Assembly: GCA_025642065.1 (NCBI GenBank)
Contig: JAODUP010000012.1
Location: 1,398,501 to 1,462,500, forward strand
Source: Paralvinella palmiformis
Lineage: Eukaryota; Annelida; Polychaeta; Terebellida; Alvinellidae
Direction: 5' to 3'
DNA length: 64,000 nucleotides
Below, one piece after another: positions 51,490 to 62,580 of the stretch. The notes beneath the pieces were generated by a model, which searched no databases, was not told the origin of the DNA, and saw nothing but the letters and a program-made list of their open reading frames with translations. The translations under genes and the position numbers were made by a program. How positions within the stretch are numbered: the first letter of the stretch is position 1; each line of letters begins with the position of its first letter.

Positions 51490-54400
51490 GACAGGTACGT
51501 AGATCTGTTTACATTGCTTACCTAACCGACAGTACCTTTTTTGTTTTATTTTCATTAGATTTATAAAGAAAGTTAAATGTTTTCATCTATTATTGTAATA
51601 AATGTAGTTAATAGCTAAATCCTTTTGTTTTTGTTGTTAGCTAGGCGTTGTTTGTGATCAGATGGCAATATATGTGTTCTATTGTGATTAGGAAAAAATC
51701 TGTGACCGCGTGAATGTGGAAATATGTGTACAGGTATTGAATAAGGCGCATGATGACATCTTCCCAATCGCTTCGAGTTTTAATTGTTTCACGTTTCAGT
51801 AAACGCTTCCATTATGTGTACTTGGCTGTGAGTGGCTAGCTCCATGCAATGTCCGAAATAGGGCGGTTGGTCGCATCAGACGACGCATCGCCTATATTAG
51901 TGCGGAAGTCTTCGATTAAAAGCGGTATTAATTGCACTTGACTTGGCTATACGACCCTGGTAATTTATAATTAGGAGACCTAAAATCTACCTTTTTGACA
52001 GACCAAGTTTCGAACCCACAACCTCCAACCATTGCGCTCTCGCAGCTCTCCCAAACTCATTGGTGCAACAAAACGAAAGCTTGTCACGTTTATTTTGAGA
52101 GGAATTCTTCTGCGTCTGTGGATGTGTGTATGTGTTTGCATTCACACACTGTGGTTTTTCTAATAGTGACTCAGCACGCTGAGAGATAGAGGGAGCATAC
52201 CTAGCGCCATTAAAGGGGGCCAATGTGACTATAAAAACGTTGTATGATGAAAACAATCCGGCAATTCTGCTACTATTGTGCATCAACGCATTTTCTCTAA
52301 TACATCCTTATATGTCTTGCCATATATCGACATTATCGAATTTATGGTCGAATTCAAAAAGGGGTTTCGCGTAATTATAGTTAAATAAAGAAAATTAATA
52401 TGTAATTTAAACTTAAGTAACATCTCGTTACGCTGTCTCAAAAGCACAATAGTCTACACATATTTTAAAGTAGAATTATGTTAAATATAATACCACTGTT
52501 AGTGTTAGTATATTTTAAAATATTGTTACACATGCAGTTAATAATCCCATGATCCTTCTTGACCCAGCAGAGAAACATCAGCAAGACCCTTCGAAATAAG
52601 TGTTTTATAATAGACAATAGTTACAAATTCCCTACTAGAAAATATTGTCTTTTGACAATAGATCGAGGGACGTGAATCCAGTATATACATGCACCAAGCC
52701 TCCAAGGAAGTGGAAACTGTGCGAGAGCCAGTGGCCGATAATCGATCTATCCTTAGGGTTTTAATGGATTACAAGTACACGAAGTTCAGGATTTCCCAGC
52801 CCGACCAAACTCCCCCCCCCACCCCACCCCAACATATTAGCATGTACGAACTTTTGTAAACTTGTAATGTGCACACTTGCGTTTGTTTACACACATGCCA
52901 AGATGGCCGCTAAACCGTGTTGACCTGTTTAAAAACGCACCACAGTCACACGTGATCATCAACCGTCCCTTCTAATATCGCTCACCACAGTCACGGTTGA
53001 ACGCCAACGCTTCCTTCATAATATCATTCGCCAATAACGGTATTGTGTTCGAATATTCTTCAGTTACTTGTAAATTCAATGGTACTAATAGTGATGGCTT
53101 ATTAACACCAGAATACACGGAATAATATTTTGACTAAAAACGAGCGATAACATTCAATTGTTATAACTGTGATAGACCACTTTAGATTAGCATCATTAAG
53201 CCAATTATATAATGTGCTGCTCTACCCAGTTTTTAATATCACCATCGAGAGAATACGCGTATAATTTGATATTGATGTGATTTTAGTCAAATCCTTTTAG
53301 TGGTTTTAATCGGTTTTTAGATATCTTTTCTGAAATTGAATGTATATATACAACCTTAATTATGTGCCAATATTTACATGTAACCATGTGCTAATGTCTC
53401 TAGATGTACACTATATTATTTTTGTAATTTCACTTTAGAGAATCTTTGAATTCCAATTGGTAGTACTGATACCTTATTAAATTAACCACATTATTATTAT
53501 TGTTATTATTATGTACTATTGTTATTTTTCTTATAAAGTATAGTTATGTACGCAGTAGTTCGTATAGGCCTGGGTCTACTTCTGATATTTTGTGGCGAGT
53601 GTGTACTGTTCTACTCTTTTTTCAGTCTTTAATTTGTTACTTAATCAACTGTCTTTGGGTATTTAAAATGAGTTTACTGATTTTATATTCAGCCAAAGCA
53701 AAGGTTTGAGATTGCTGATCGACCCACCGACTGATCGATATTTCAGTTTCGCCTCTTGTTAGTATGTTCTTATAACATGAATATGTATCCAGATGGCGAA
53801 TTCTAACATTTATAACAGATGTCTTGGTTATTAAGAAAACGTCAACTCCAGTTGTCTGAAAAGTTTTTCCCCCCGCATATATCATCATTATATGTCATCA
53901 CTGATAAAGCGTGTTTTCACCTACAGTGAAATAACGTCTAATTGTATCCTCCGATATCAATTCTCTTTGAAGTATTTCAATTTTATCCAAAAACAGACAG
54001 ACGGAAGGAGAAACAGAGTGACAGCCATCAGGCAAGTAGAAAGAAATAAATAAACATCACTATTAATGTGGTAAAGTATCATGTGTTTATTATTCCTCTG
54101 TAGGTTTGCTCTGAGGATGTTTTTTCACCAGCAGATAACGTTATTCAAAGGAATACAACCATATCAGATCCCATTTATTTACATAGATATTATCTACAGT
54201 TACATTAAAAGGGGGGGGGGGGAGTTCATACAAATATTAAGAGTTTATTTCTTTACGCCGTATGAACAATAATAGCCAGTATAAACCTTTGAAGTAATCT
54301 TTTTTCAAGCACTTGACCGAAAATTGTGTTACTTGACGCTATAAAGGAGTTTGCGGTGGGGTCTTCTATAAAAATGGTAAACATTTATTAACGTTTAGTT

Positions 54401-54642
54401 ATTAATATTATACGCAAATGTTGTTAACTAGAGTTACACTGTATCTATATAATAGTTGAACTGAATAAGAGAAACGACACCGATGTTTATTGACAGATTA
54501 AACACGCATTGGTACCACATCAAATACAACACAAATAACCGCATTTATGTGAAACTATAATCCCGCCATAATCTACTCGCATTATACTTGTTTAATATAT
54601 AAACAAAAAAGCATAATACACGTACTTGAACAGCTCCCTAAA

Positions 54643-54674
<32 letters not shown>
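54643..54674. repeat. (TA)n microsatellite
   Basis: Pure TA run about 280 bp beyond the stop of the minus-strand PTB gene, in its presumed 3' UTR or flank. Confidence 0.95.
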
Positions 54675-54676
<2 letters not shown>

Positions 54677-54957
54677 TCCTTCCTAAAATCCTTTTCAAGT
54701 TTGAATGTCTTGCTACTGTTTAGTTATTCTGGATATTGTATACGCTACAAGTCTAATGACGACTGCGCATTATATTAAAATTGAAGTGGAGACTGGTAGG
54801 AAAAAGAAAGGTTAGCTCGTCACAGTCGTTCTAGTCCGGTCATAAACGACCTTGTTATGTAGAAATCACATCTGGTTAGACATTTTCCTACAACGCCATT
54901 TTTTAAATATCAATAAGCCATGTTTGTTATGATCGAAAAACTACATTATTAGAATAT

Positions 54958-56550
54958 TTAAGGGTAATAACCAGCAGCATTAGCAAAATCGTCGAAATAA
55001 TTCCCGCCTTGACGGTGTTCATTGCCACGATCGTAATGCGACTGATCCCGACGTCGAACGCCAGATGGAGCCGGTCGTTCAATGAATTTGGCATAATCAG
55101 GACGACCGGTATCTAGAGGAACGGCAAGATAGGCAAGGTCGTCCGGATTTTGAGGTTCTGGTAGGTAATCTCGGTACGAGTGAGGATCATCGCCTCCGAC
55201 GTAGTAGTAATTTCCCAAGTCATCCTGATAGTCGTACCTAACAGGTGCCAGGTAGGTGGGCTCTTCCACTGAACGCTGAGGTACTGGTTCCGGGTACAAG
55301 GAGACTGGTGGCGGCAAGGGTGGCTCGTTATCTGGAATAGGGAGCCTACCTCGTTCCTTTCTGATCTGTCGCATCGTCGCCTTGTATTTCTCCGGCGACA
55401 CGAAGCCGGGAAATTCGAAAACCGGATATCCGCCGAAGTCTTGGAAATCGGCTAGATACTGGCTCGGGGCAGGTACAAGTGCTCCCGCCGGCCGAGGCTC
55501 AGCTGGTACAACAGGCGGGACCATCGGTCTTCTGGATGAGTTCAGTTTGTTAGGATTCTGTACGTTATAGCTTTTTATCAGCTTACTGTTGTTGTCCAAC
55601 GAAAGGAAGTAGCCATTCGATTTCGTGTTCGGTCTGTCCCTTCCCTGATCAGTCGACGGCTGGAATAATGGTACCGTGGGTTGTGCATCCACATTCTGGG
55701 TGTCCAGCGTTCCTTCCAGTGTTTGCATGTACTTCGGCTGTTCATCTTCCATCCAGCCTTCTTTGTGTTCGTAGGCGTGGGTCGTCGACTGAACCAGCGA
55801 CATGGCGGCCTGGTTCGACTTGCAGATGAAAGCGTGACATTCGAGCACTTTTACACCCTTGGTACGACGCATAATCACGGCAAAAATAGGCGGATGGTTG
55901 CTTCGTAGGGCGGCCGGAGAATCGAGTGCCACGAATTCGCTATACCGTTCACCATTCGGTAACAACTGTGGTACGCACTTCACCGCAGCACTGACGTGTA
56001 GGGTGTGGATTGGCAGCCAGGTGACGTACTCATCGTTGGGATTGTTCTTGTCGCCGATGTACTGGAGTAACAGACCGCTACTGAATGCCGTCAACCACGC
56101 ATCAACACCCGGAACGCTGGTCGCCGTGGAGCCATCAGTGACATACCTCTTCCGGAGTGGCTCCTGTACTGCCTTGATGCCCTCGGACGTCTCCGTCGGG
56201 ATAGCCGTGCCGATATAAAGTACCCTACACTTAGCGAGGGGGATGTGGCCACTCAATCTTCCACCTGAGCTACCGCCATTGATGTCGGAGACGGTGAAGT
56301 TGGCACGCGGCAGGAGAAGTGTCGTATCCGTCGGTTCCGGAATCTTCGGCGGTGGTTCTACGAGGTAGGCATCTATCGGCGGCCCACCTGGAGCTGCTGT
56401 GGGCATCGGTTCTAGATTGTAGGGGTGTGGCTGGGGCATCCCCGGTGCTCCAGGTGGCGGGTACGTAAGCGTGTTCAGCAGCATGGGATCCGGAAGTCCT
56501 CCAGGGGGAGGGAAATAAGTGGGGGGTTGTGTCTGTCCACCACGATACAT
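54958..56550 (-). CDS. second PTB/PID-like domain protein, proline-rich N-terminus, about 530 aa
   Basis: Single long exon on the minus strand, TAA at 54958. The frame is open to 56589, but that end is a TTG inside TTGTACAG|G, a good splice acceptor right after an in-frame TAA. I place the start at the ATG at 56550 (A at -3); a coding exon further upstream remains possible. From that ATG, residues 1-70 are proline-rich with a PPTY motif (PPxY, WW-domain ligand type). About 107-263 is the PTB-like domain: CRVLYIG, then HPPIFAVIMRRTKGVK, then CHAFICKSNQAAMSLVQ. The rest is Pro/Tyr/Asp-rich (EEPTYLAPVRYDYQDD) and ends AAGYYP. A cytosolic adaptor is the likely role (inference). The pattern HPPxF....RRTxG.K.L..HAFxC.S...A..LV is shared with the gene at 36078-38624. 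GC is clearly higher than in the surroundings. Orthologue not recognised. Confidence 0.83.
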   Translation of the reverse strand: MYRGGQTQPPTYFPPPGGLPDPMLLNTLTYPPPGAPGMPQPHPYNLEPMPTAAPGGPPIDAYLVEPPPKIPEPTDTTLLLPRANFTVSDINGGSSGGRLSGHIPLAKCRVLYIGTAIPTETSEGIKAVQEPLRKRYVTDGSTATSVPGVDAWLTAFSSGLLLQYIGDKNNPNDEYVTWLPIHTLHVSAAVKCVPQLLPNGERYSEFVALDSPAALRSNHPPIFAVIMRRTKGVKVLECHAFICKSNQAAMSLVQSTTHAYEHKEGWMEDEQPKYMQTLEGTLDTQNVDAQPTVPLFQPSTDQGRDRPNTKSNGYFLSLDNNSKLIKSYNVQNPNKLNSSRRPMVPPVVPAEPRPAGALVPAPSQYLADFQDFGGYPVFEFPGFVSPEKYKATMRQIRKERGRLPIPDNEPPLPPPVSLYPEPVPQRSVEEPTYLAPVRYDYQDDLGNYYYVGGDDPHSYRDYLPEPQNPDDLAYLAVPLDTGRPDYAKFIERPAPSGVRRRDQSHYDRGNEHRQGGNYFDDFANAAGYYP

Positions 56551-56579
56551 CGTAAATGGCGGCGAGTTGGATTGCTCCT

Positions 56580-57740
56580 TCCTGTACAATTATTAGATAC
56601 GTAAATAGATCAGAGATCGGAAAGTTTGAGCCGTACTATCACAGTGTTTGGGCCGTTCCAGTTCTATCCTTAGCCAACACAACCACTAGTTGAACAACAT
56701 TCATTACAAGGTTAGCCGCGTTCTCCAAAAGAGCACTAAAATGGCCGCCGAAATGACAATCCTTTAGCCCGTGTGTGTGCCCCACCAATAACATTCACCA
56801 GCCTCTGACGTCCGACCAGTCACAGAAACAGCCCTTCGTCATACATCCGTAAGGGCGTAGTTGAGTTTATAAACAGCTATATACCCTCAGAGTTTGAGCA
56901 CTCCGAGTGTACCTGTGTAATACGAGACGACGTAGCTCGGTTGTACACGTCAAAGGCGTAGAGCAAAGCGAATGAAACCAGTCAAACGAGGCCAAGCCTT
57001 ACACTTTACAGTCGATGAGTTGTCGAGTCGTCAGCCGTACACACTCTCATTTCACGGTCCGATGAACATACGACTTGATGCTATTCGCTCAGAATACGAG
57101 CCGTCCCGGACTTACTTTACTATCTGCTACAGGTTCGGCTTGATTTGTTTGGCCTGCGATTTACTAATACTTCTAAATATAGATACAATGCAGTTTTTGT
57201 TATCGTCATATTAGCCGATGCCAATATTACTATCGTTTTAGCCATTTATATTCGCTATTTTACAGTTTATTGGTGTTAGTATTTTTCCCCAGGCAACTTT
57301 ATTGAATTTGATTAGAAAAAAATAGGTACACTCGAAAAAGCAGTATAATTTATTTGCTCCGGGCATCTTGTTAAACAACCAATTTAAGTATTATTGTTGA
57401 TAATAAATTTGTTGATGAAGAAAATGCTGCAAGGTACATGAGTTCGTAATATATATATAAATATATATATATATATAGTGTTCTGTAATCATACTGAATA
57501 TTTAATGCTGTTAGGCTACTGTCAAATAGTCAAACGGTTATTGGAACCAACAAAGATCGTATAGGGGTACCAATCACTAGTGCCGACATCTGGTGAATGA
57601 ATATAACACCGACTAAAAATTGAATGAAGTTGGAGAATGATTTGTTTACAATCAAGAAGTGACTTCCTCGGGAAAGATCTCACAAACAGAGATAACTTCG
57701 AACCCTGATCTGAAGTATATACTTTTTTTTAATGAAGACG
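56580..57740. other. 5' flank of the second PTB gene
   Basis: Possible upstream exon and promoter of the minus-strand gene; the part at 56700-57120 has more GC and CpG than average. An ATGGCCGCC-containing word at 56740-56750 resembles YY1-type core-promoter sites. A TA-rich tract lies at 57450-57478. The plus-strand ORF at 56972-57214 is unsupported. Confidence 0.4.
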
Positions 57741-57776
57741 TATAATACAGACTTGTCAAGTACTACGGTTTATAGT

Positions 57777-57815
57777 CGTAGTCATCATGGTTTTATTAAT
57801 AAAATGACGACTACG
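57777..57815. repeat. imperfect palindrome near the hAT remnant
   Basis: The arm CGTAGTCATCATGG and its partner ATGACGACTACG flank a TTTTATTAATAAAA centre, with one mismatch and a 2-3 nt bulge. Possibly a subterminal repeat of the hAT element that follows. Confidence 0.6.
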
Positions 57816-58063
57816 GGCGTAGTTGAAAAAAACATACGGTTTTCTAATTGTTTCACCGCAATTTGTTTAGTATTACAATTTTAATTAGTATTACAATTGT
57901 TAGTAATTGTGGTCAATGCCTCCAGATTTGCCGGTGTTCCTGGCAGTGAGCACGCTCGCTGTACCTGATGTGCTCGTGATTCTGGCATGAATTATGTGAA
58001 TGCGCACCTGGCCACCTCACTACGCAAGACAAATAAGGCCACGGGGAAAACACACACATACCG

Positions 58064-58856
58064 ATGACGTCGTTCTTTGCTGTGAAACCGCAGTCGTCTT
58101 CCGCTATCGTAAAGTCAGAGGTACTCCTTGCACAGTTTGTGGCCGAGCATAACCTCTCGGCGTCTGTAGCAGCCAACTTCATCGACTTTAAGTCGAGGAA
58201 GTTGTCTGCTACTAATAGTAAAAGTAATGTTTTTCAGACAGGAAGCAGTATTTTCCGACATGACGACAGATTGATAAATGACTTAACTGGTTGTGTTGGA
58301 ACAAAACCTAACCAAACTTGATGAACTAGTGTATGGCACAATTGTTCATCTGAATGAAAGCTTTTCCCTCTTGTTGACAAAGAGGTCATGAAAGAATAAT
58401 TTGAGGACTATCAGCTTATGGAGGACACTGAGATCGGAATGAAATAGGGTGGTGTACATGCAGAAATCTGTTGTCTCTTACTGGGGTAAAATCATAAAGA
58501 AAAAAACGGCAATGGGACAGATACAGTATCCTGCACTTGCACACGTAATGGTCCCTGCTTTCAGCTTGCTACACGGCCATGCTGGCTGTGAGAGAGCATT
58601 TTCCGTTATTCGGAAAGTGCACATAGAGTGTCGTCAGAGCTTTAATGCTGACACGCTCACAACACTTTTACAGTGTAAGCTTAAAGACGACAGGTCAAGC
58701 TATGAGCTTAATGTATCGGAGGAGATGGTGGCTTTAGCAAAACGTACCACACACGAGTACAACATTCAGCACCAGAAAAATGTCATGTTTGGACCTACGT
58801 ACTGTCTGCACAATAAGGGCAGTCGTGATCAATGTGAATACATGGTTCTTACATAA
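58064..58856 (+). pseudogene. hAT-superfamily transposase remnant
   Basis: The first open part (58064-58321) contains LLAQFVAEHNLSASVAANFI, an N-terminal segment seen in hAT transposases and ZBED-like proteins. The second (58449-58856) carries the C-terminal hAT dimerisation region: QYPALAHVMVPAFSLL, CERAFSVIRKVH, then a conserved Arg and LLQCKL. The central catalytic RNase-H part is deleted and stops separate the pieces, so it cannot encode an active enzyme. The element may extend from about 57748 to 58975, where the ends CAGACTTGTCAA and (reversed) CATACCTGTCAA look like weak terminal inverted repeats. Confidence 0.8.
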
Positions 58857-58979
58857 TATGTTAATAAATACAGAATCAATAAATAATAGTTTACACCAAT
58901 GATCGTGGTCCTTACAGTTTTGTTAAGACGTTTATGGTTTTACTCTGTTTTATTTCTCGGAGGTTGACAGGTATGCATA

Positions 58980-60200
58980 TATAATATTAATCTACACCCA
59001 CTATCATCTTTCATGCGACAGAAAATGGCATAACTGGTCAGAGCACACCTCCAGGTTGCGGTTTAATCCGACTCATACCTGAATTTATGGGATGTTTTCC
59101 AAAAGAGTCATCCCTCGGTCATATGTCATAGGTTGGACCAGCCCTCAGACTAAACAAACTACTCACTCATGATAATTTTGATTGTGAAATAGTATACTTT
59201 CTATGACTGAAGTATAGAACGAATATAACACGAATTAATTAAGTAGTATAAAAATTATGTTTGTATTTTGGGACAACTGTTTTGATCCAGTTATTTTAAA
59301 ATATTTAATTACACAGATATTCTAAAAACTGGTACAGTGTTAAACTTTAAGTAGCACAAGCACAACAACGCCTACCAGGTGCAAATCTTGAATTGAATAT
59401 TGCAATTGCAGCTCTCAAGTCAGTTACGAAGTTCATTGAAGACAAACGCGTATTTTTTATACACATGAAGTTCAGTGTGCTGAAACGTCAACCATAGAAA
59501 TGTATGCACACTTACATAAACGTCAACTGCAAAGAAATGTTAACCTTCCGAACTATGGTTGAGAGACGGACTCTGGATATTTGAATTATGTGGAAACACT
59601 GTGGGAGTGTGCATGGAAACGCTCTGACACTCATCAATCCAGTCCCAACTATGGGTAAAGGGCGACCAGATAGTAAGTTATGAAAGACAATCTATCTAGG
59701 AGAAGGAAAACTCAAAACCAACCCTGTGCTTCCCGGGTAAAATCTTAATCCAGAAGCTGTGGTTGGGGTAACTCAGGAAAAAAAGCGAGAGAGGTGAAGA
59801 CGAAGCTATTGGGCCACTGCAATGGCGCTCTTTAAAACACCAAGGTACCACGCGAAAATCACAAAATGATTACGCTAATAGACAGATGTAATAACTATGA
59901 CGCTCGCCCATTGAGGTTAAAGGAGCACTTTGCTCATGTTTGGCTATGGCCAATGTATACTGACTGTTTTAACGAGTATGGGTTTCTCTACCGATTACTA
60001 CTGGCATTTTTGCATTTAGCAAAGAGAAAGCATATATTATAGTAAAATTCCACCAAATTTATGAGTAGTATTTGATGCAATTAATCTCCAGCTCCAAGAT
60101 TTGTCAGCCAATCAGAGAGCGATACGTCACCAGTGCTTAGCGTACCGACTTCCGGTTATGGTTCCAATATGTAAACATACCGTATTCTTGTGTTGGATTA
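58980..60200. other. intergenic DNA, no gene seen
   Basis: AT-rich, no ORF of note. The part at 60080-60180 is more GC-rich and just precedes the cysteine-rich gene fragment. Confidence 0.5.
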
Positions 60201-60825
60201 CTTTGTATATTGTCATAATTACCCAGTCATAGCCTCAAATATTCCACCTTATAGTTTTGAACCAGTATATTATAATTCTGAATTATCAATTACTGAAAGT
60301 ACTAAGAGTGATACAGAAACAGGGTTTATAAATCGAGTCGGAGCTGTCAGCTGTCATTTCAGAATCATGAGAATGGTGTTCGTGCAAGCAATGGGTTTCA
60401 ATGCCTACAACTATAGAATGTCAATATTGTTGTGAATTATCAAAACATATACATGTAGCTTAGATCTTGTGACTTCAGATATTGTATTTGTAGATCTATT
60501 CTGGACTTTAAATCTGTTCTGGAATTTAAATAACCAAGACAAAATTCACATCACCGAAGAAAACTTTATTCGTGTTTGATTCTTTACAGATCATACAGGC
60601 AGTTCACTTATTGAATTTATGGCCCAAAGCAGAATTACTATACCATCATGTGTTGAACAATCAATAAGAAAGAAATACCCTGAAGAAGATGGTGTATACG
60701 AAGGAGCACATTTCGACCTACAGACTGGACTTTTGGCGTTAATTGTCAAAGAAAAGAAGAAGAAAGGCACTTTCATGAGGAACGGGTCTTCTCTGAGTAG
60801 GAGAGCGTTTATATATCCCGCTTAA
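60200..60825 (+). pseudogene. P2X7-C-terminus-like cysteine-rich fragment(s)
   Basis: Two pieces match a cysteine-rich domain related to the cytoplasmic 'ballast' end of P2X7 receptors, common as stand-alone genes in invertebrates. Piece one (about 60220-60450) has NIPPYSFEPVYYNSE and, after a +1 frame change, EWCSCKQWVSMPTTIECQYC, i.e. the WC-C..(C)..M....EC-CC zinc-binding pattern with one expected Cys replaced by Trp. Piece two (about 60590-60780) has SRITIPSCVEQSIRKKYPEE followed by DGVYEGAHFD. The gap could be an intron (TTTACAG before 60590), but the frameshift and lost Cys suggest a pseudogene. Identification rests on pattern memory only. Confidence 0.5.
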
Positions 60826-60950
60826 ACTTACCTTATGATGCGAGACATCAAATCCTTGTATCTGTTATTAAAGGGATTAAATATGTGTAATATGTAGGAA
60901 GGTATTGTATACTCCATTATTCATCAGCAAATTATTCGGCTGGACGATGA

Positions 60951-61320
60951 ATGATGCAAACTCTCTTTTATGAGGCTGGGTATATCATCAATAGTAGACC
61001 TATCACTCCGGTATATAATCACCCAGATGATGCTGACGTACTAACATCGAGTGATATACTATTTCTACACACAAATGAATCACTACTTTGCGGATTATTT
61101 GATAAGAATTGCCTGTACTCGCGTTGTAGGTGGCAACAAGTACGATACCTCTCAGATGTTTTCTGATAAAGATGGAAAACAAAATACTTGCATTTACTAC
61201 AAGCAAGACAAAATGGTTACAGCCTACAAAGAATGTATCGGAAACTGACATTGTTCTCATCGTGAACCAAGCTTGAAACACGTGTATGATGAGTGTTGTG
61301 AGCTAAAAATATCATCTTGA
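60951..61320 (+). pseudogene. BEL/Pao-type LTR retrotransposon integrase C-terminal fragment
   Basis: The open part contains YEAGYIINSRPITPVYNH and, further on, TNESLLCGLFDKNCLYSRCR, then WQQVRYLSDVF, a conserved run of Pao-clade pol at the end of the integrase. After two stops at about 61165 the same frame continues as RWKTKYLHLLQARQ and then decays with frame changes. No LTR, protease, RT or gag was found near it. It is a broken fragment. Confidence 0.82.
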
Positions 61321-61329
61321 ATTGTCGCA

Positions 61330-62572
61330 TTATATAGAATGAACAGTATGAAGTATTGACCTCATTGGTGTTCGAATTCACTGATGTATGTATGATGCAA
61401 GCACAATTCTACAAACTGTTTTAATAATCATTAACGGTAACACCTATCTGACGCGAATGACGTAAAACTTTGTAATGTACATGACTCTATGAGAAGAAAA
61501 TATTAAGCCGAAAGATAAAGTATATATCACGTGTGCAAATAAGAGTTCAGCACAATCATTTACAGATTTAGAAACTCATGGTTCATGTTCACATTTGGTT
61601 CATGCCTTGCTTCCTTGGTTACGATAATGATCCGGATCATTAGCATAATAATTGGCGTTCCCACGATCTCTGTTCAGTACATGACAAGGATTTTACAACG
61701 TGTTGGTCTGCAGTTTTACTCACCTTCTTTTGAACATTATTTATTGAAAATATTATTGTCAACTCTTGCCTCTGGCTCTTAATTTGTATTGATTTAAATA
61801 ATCTATATTAAGACGTTTGGGGCTTAAGAGTTTCTAACAAATCAAAGGTGTTAGTATGCAGGCTGTTTATTCATCGGAGATATTACTGGGGTTTTTTTCA
61901 AGTTCAAACGTTTATCACATTTTGTTTAGTTATCTTTTCACAAAAGTGGCTATTTTATTTTAATGCAGATATTAGCCTTACATTTATTTACGTTTATCGG
62001 GTTTTTGAATGTGTTTGGGAGTGGCGTAGGTACGTGCGTGCATGTATATGAATTATTTTTGAATGTTTTATTTATTTATTTTTAATGATAGAAATTTCTT
62101 CAATATAAATCCTATACTTATGACATTACCATTTCCAAGATTTACATTTGTTTAATTAAATGAGTTATAACGGCCGGGGTTATGTTGAATAAATACGTGA
62201 ATGCTATTCGTTTTGTGAATTAAGTATGTGTATTGGCAAGCTTGTGTGAAAAGTGCCATTCAGTTTTATACGAGACAATGGGTTTGACACCGAAGTAAAC
62301 ATTCTCATTGTTGTCTCGGTGCAAATATTAAATTATTAAAGCTGAATAGACAGTATCATAAATTTCAATCAACCGACAATCAATCATTGGAATATTGGAT
62401 ATTATTGACTTATAGTTTATATTCATTGACACTGACAATGACTTGGCATCACCGAAGGGCTATTTCTTATCCTCCGAATCACTTGGATAAGTTCAACCAT
62501 ATCCACACGACACATCACATTACTGACTATTAAAAAGAAGGATTTCATATATACGGGTGAGGCAAGCAGATG
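61330..62572. other. intergenic DNA, no gene seen
   Basis: AT-rich. Small plus-strand ORFs at 61585-61782 and 61848-62051 are hydrophobic but lack any recognisable domain or splice sites. Confidence 0.5.
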
Positions 62573-62580
62573 CAGTAAGT

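Larger units (their letters stand above)
49490..54957. other. intergenic DNA, no gene seen
   Basis: AT-rich with (TA)n at 51247-51276, 51452-51486 and 54643-54674. A tRNA-like B-box sequence (GGGTTCGAAAC on the minus strand) lies near 52005-52020 and may be another SINE remnant. The part adjoining 54957 should contain the 3' UTR of the second PTB gene. Short ORFs show no domains. Confidence 0.5.

Noticed and set aside
55382..56218. Plus-strand ORFs opposite the second PTB gene
   Set aside because: Antisense shadows of a GC-richer coding exon.
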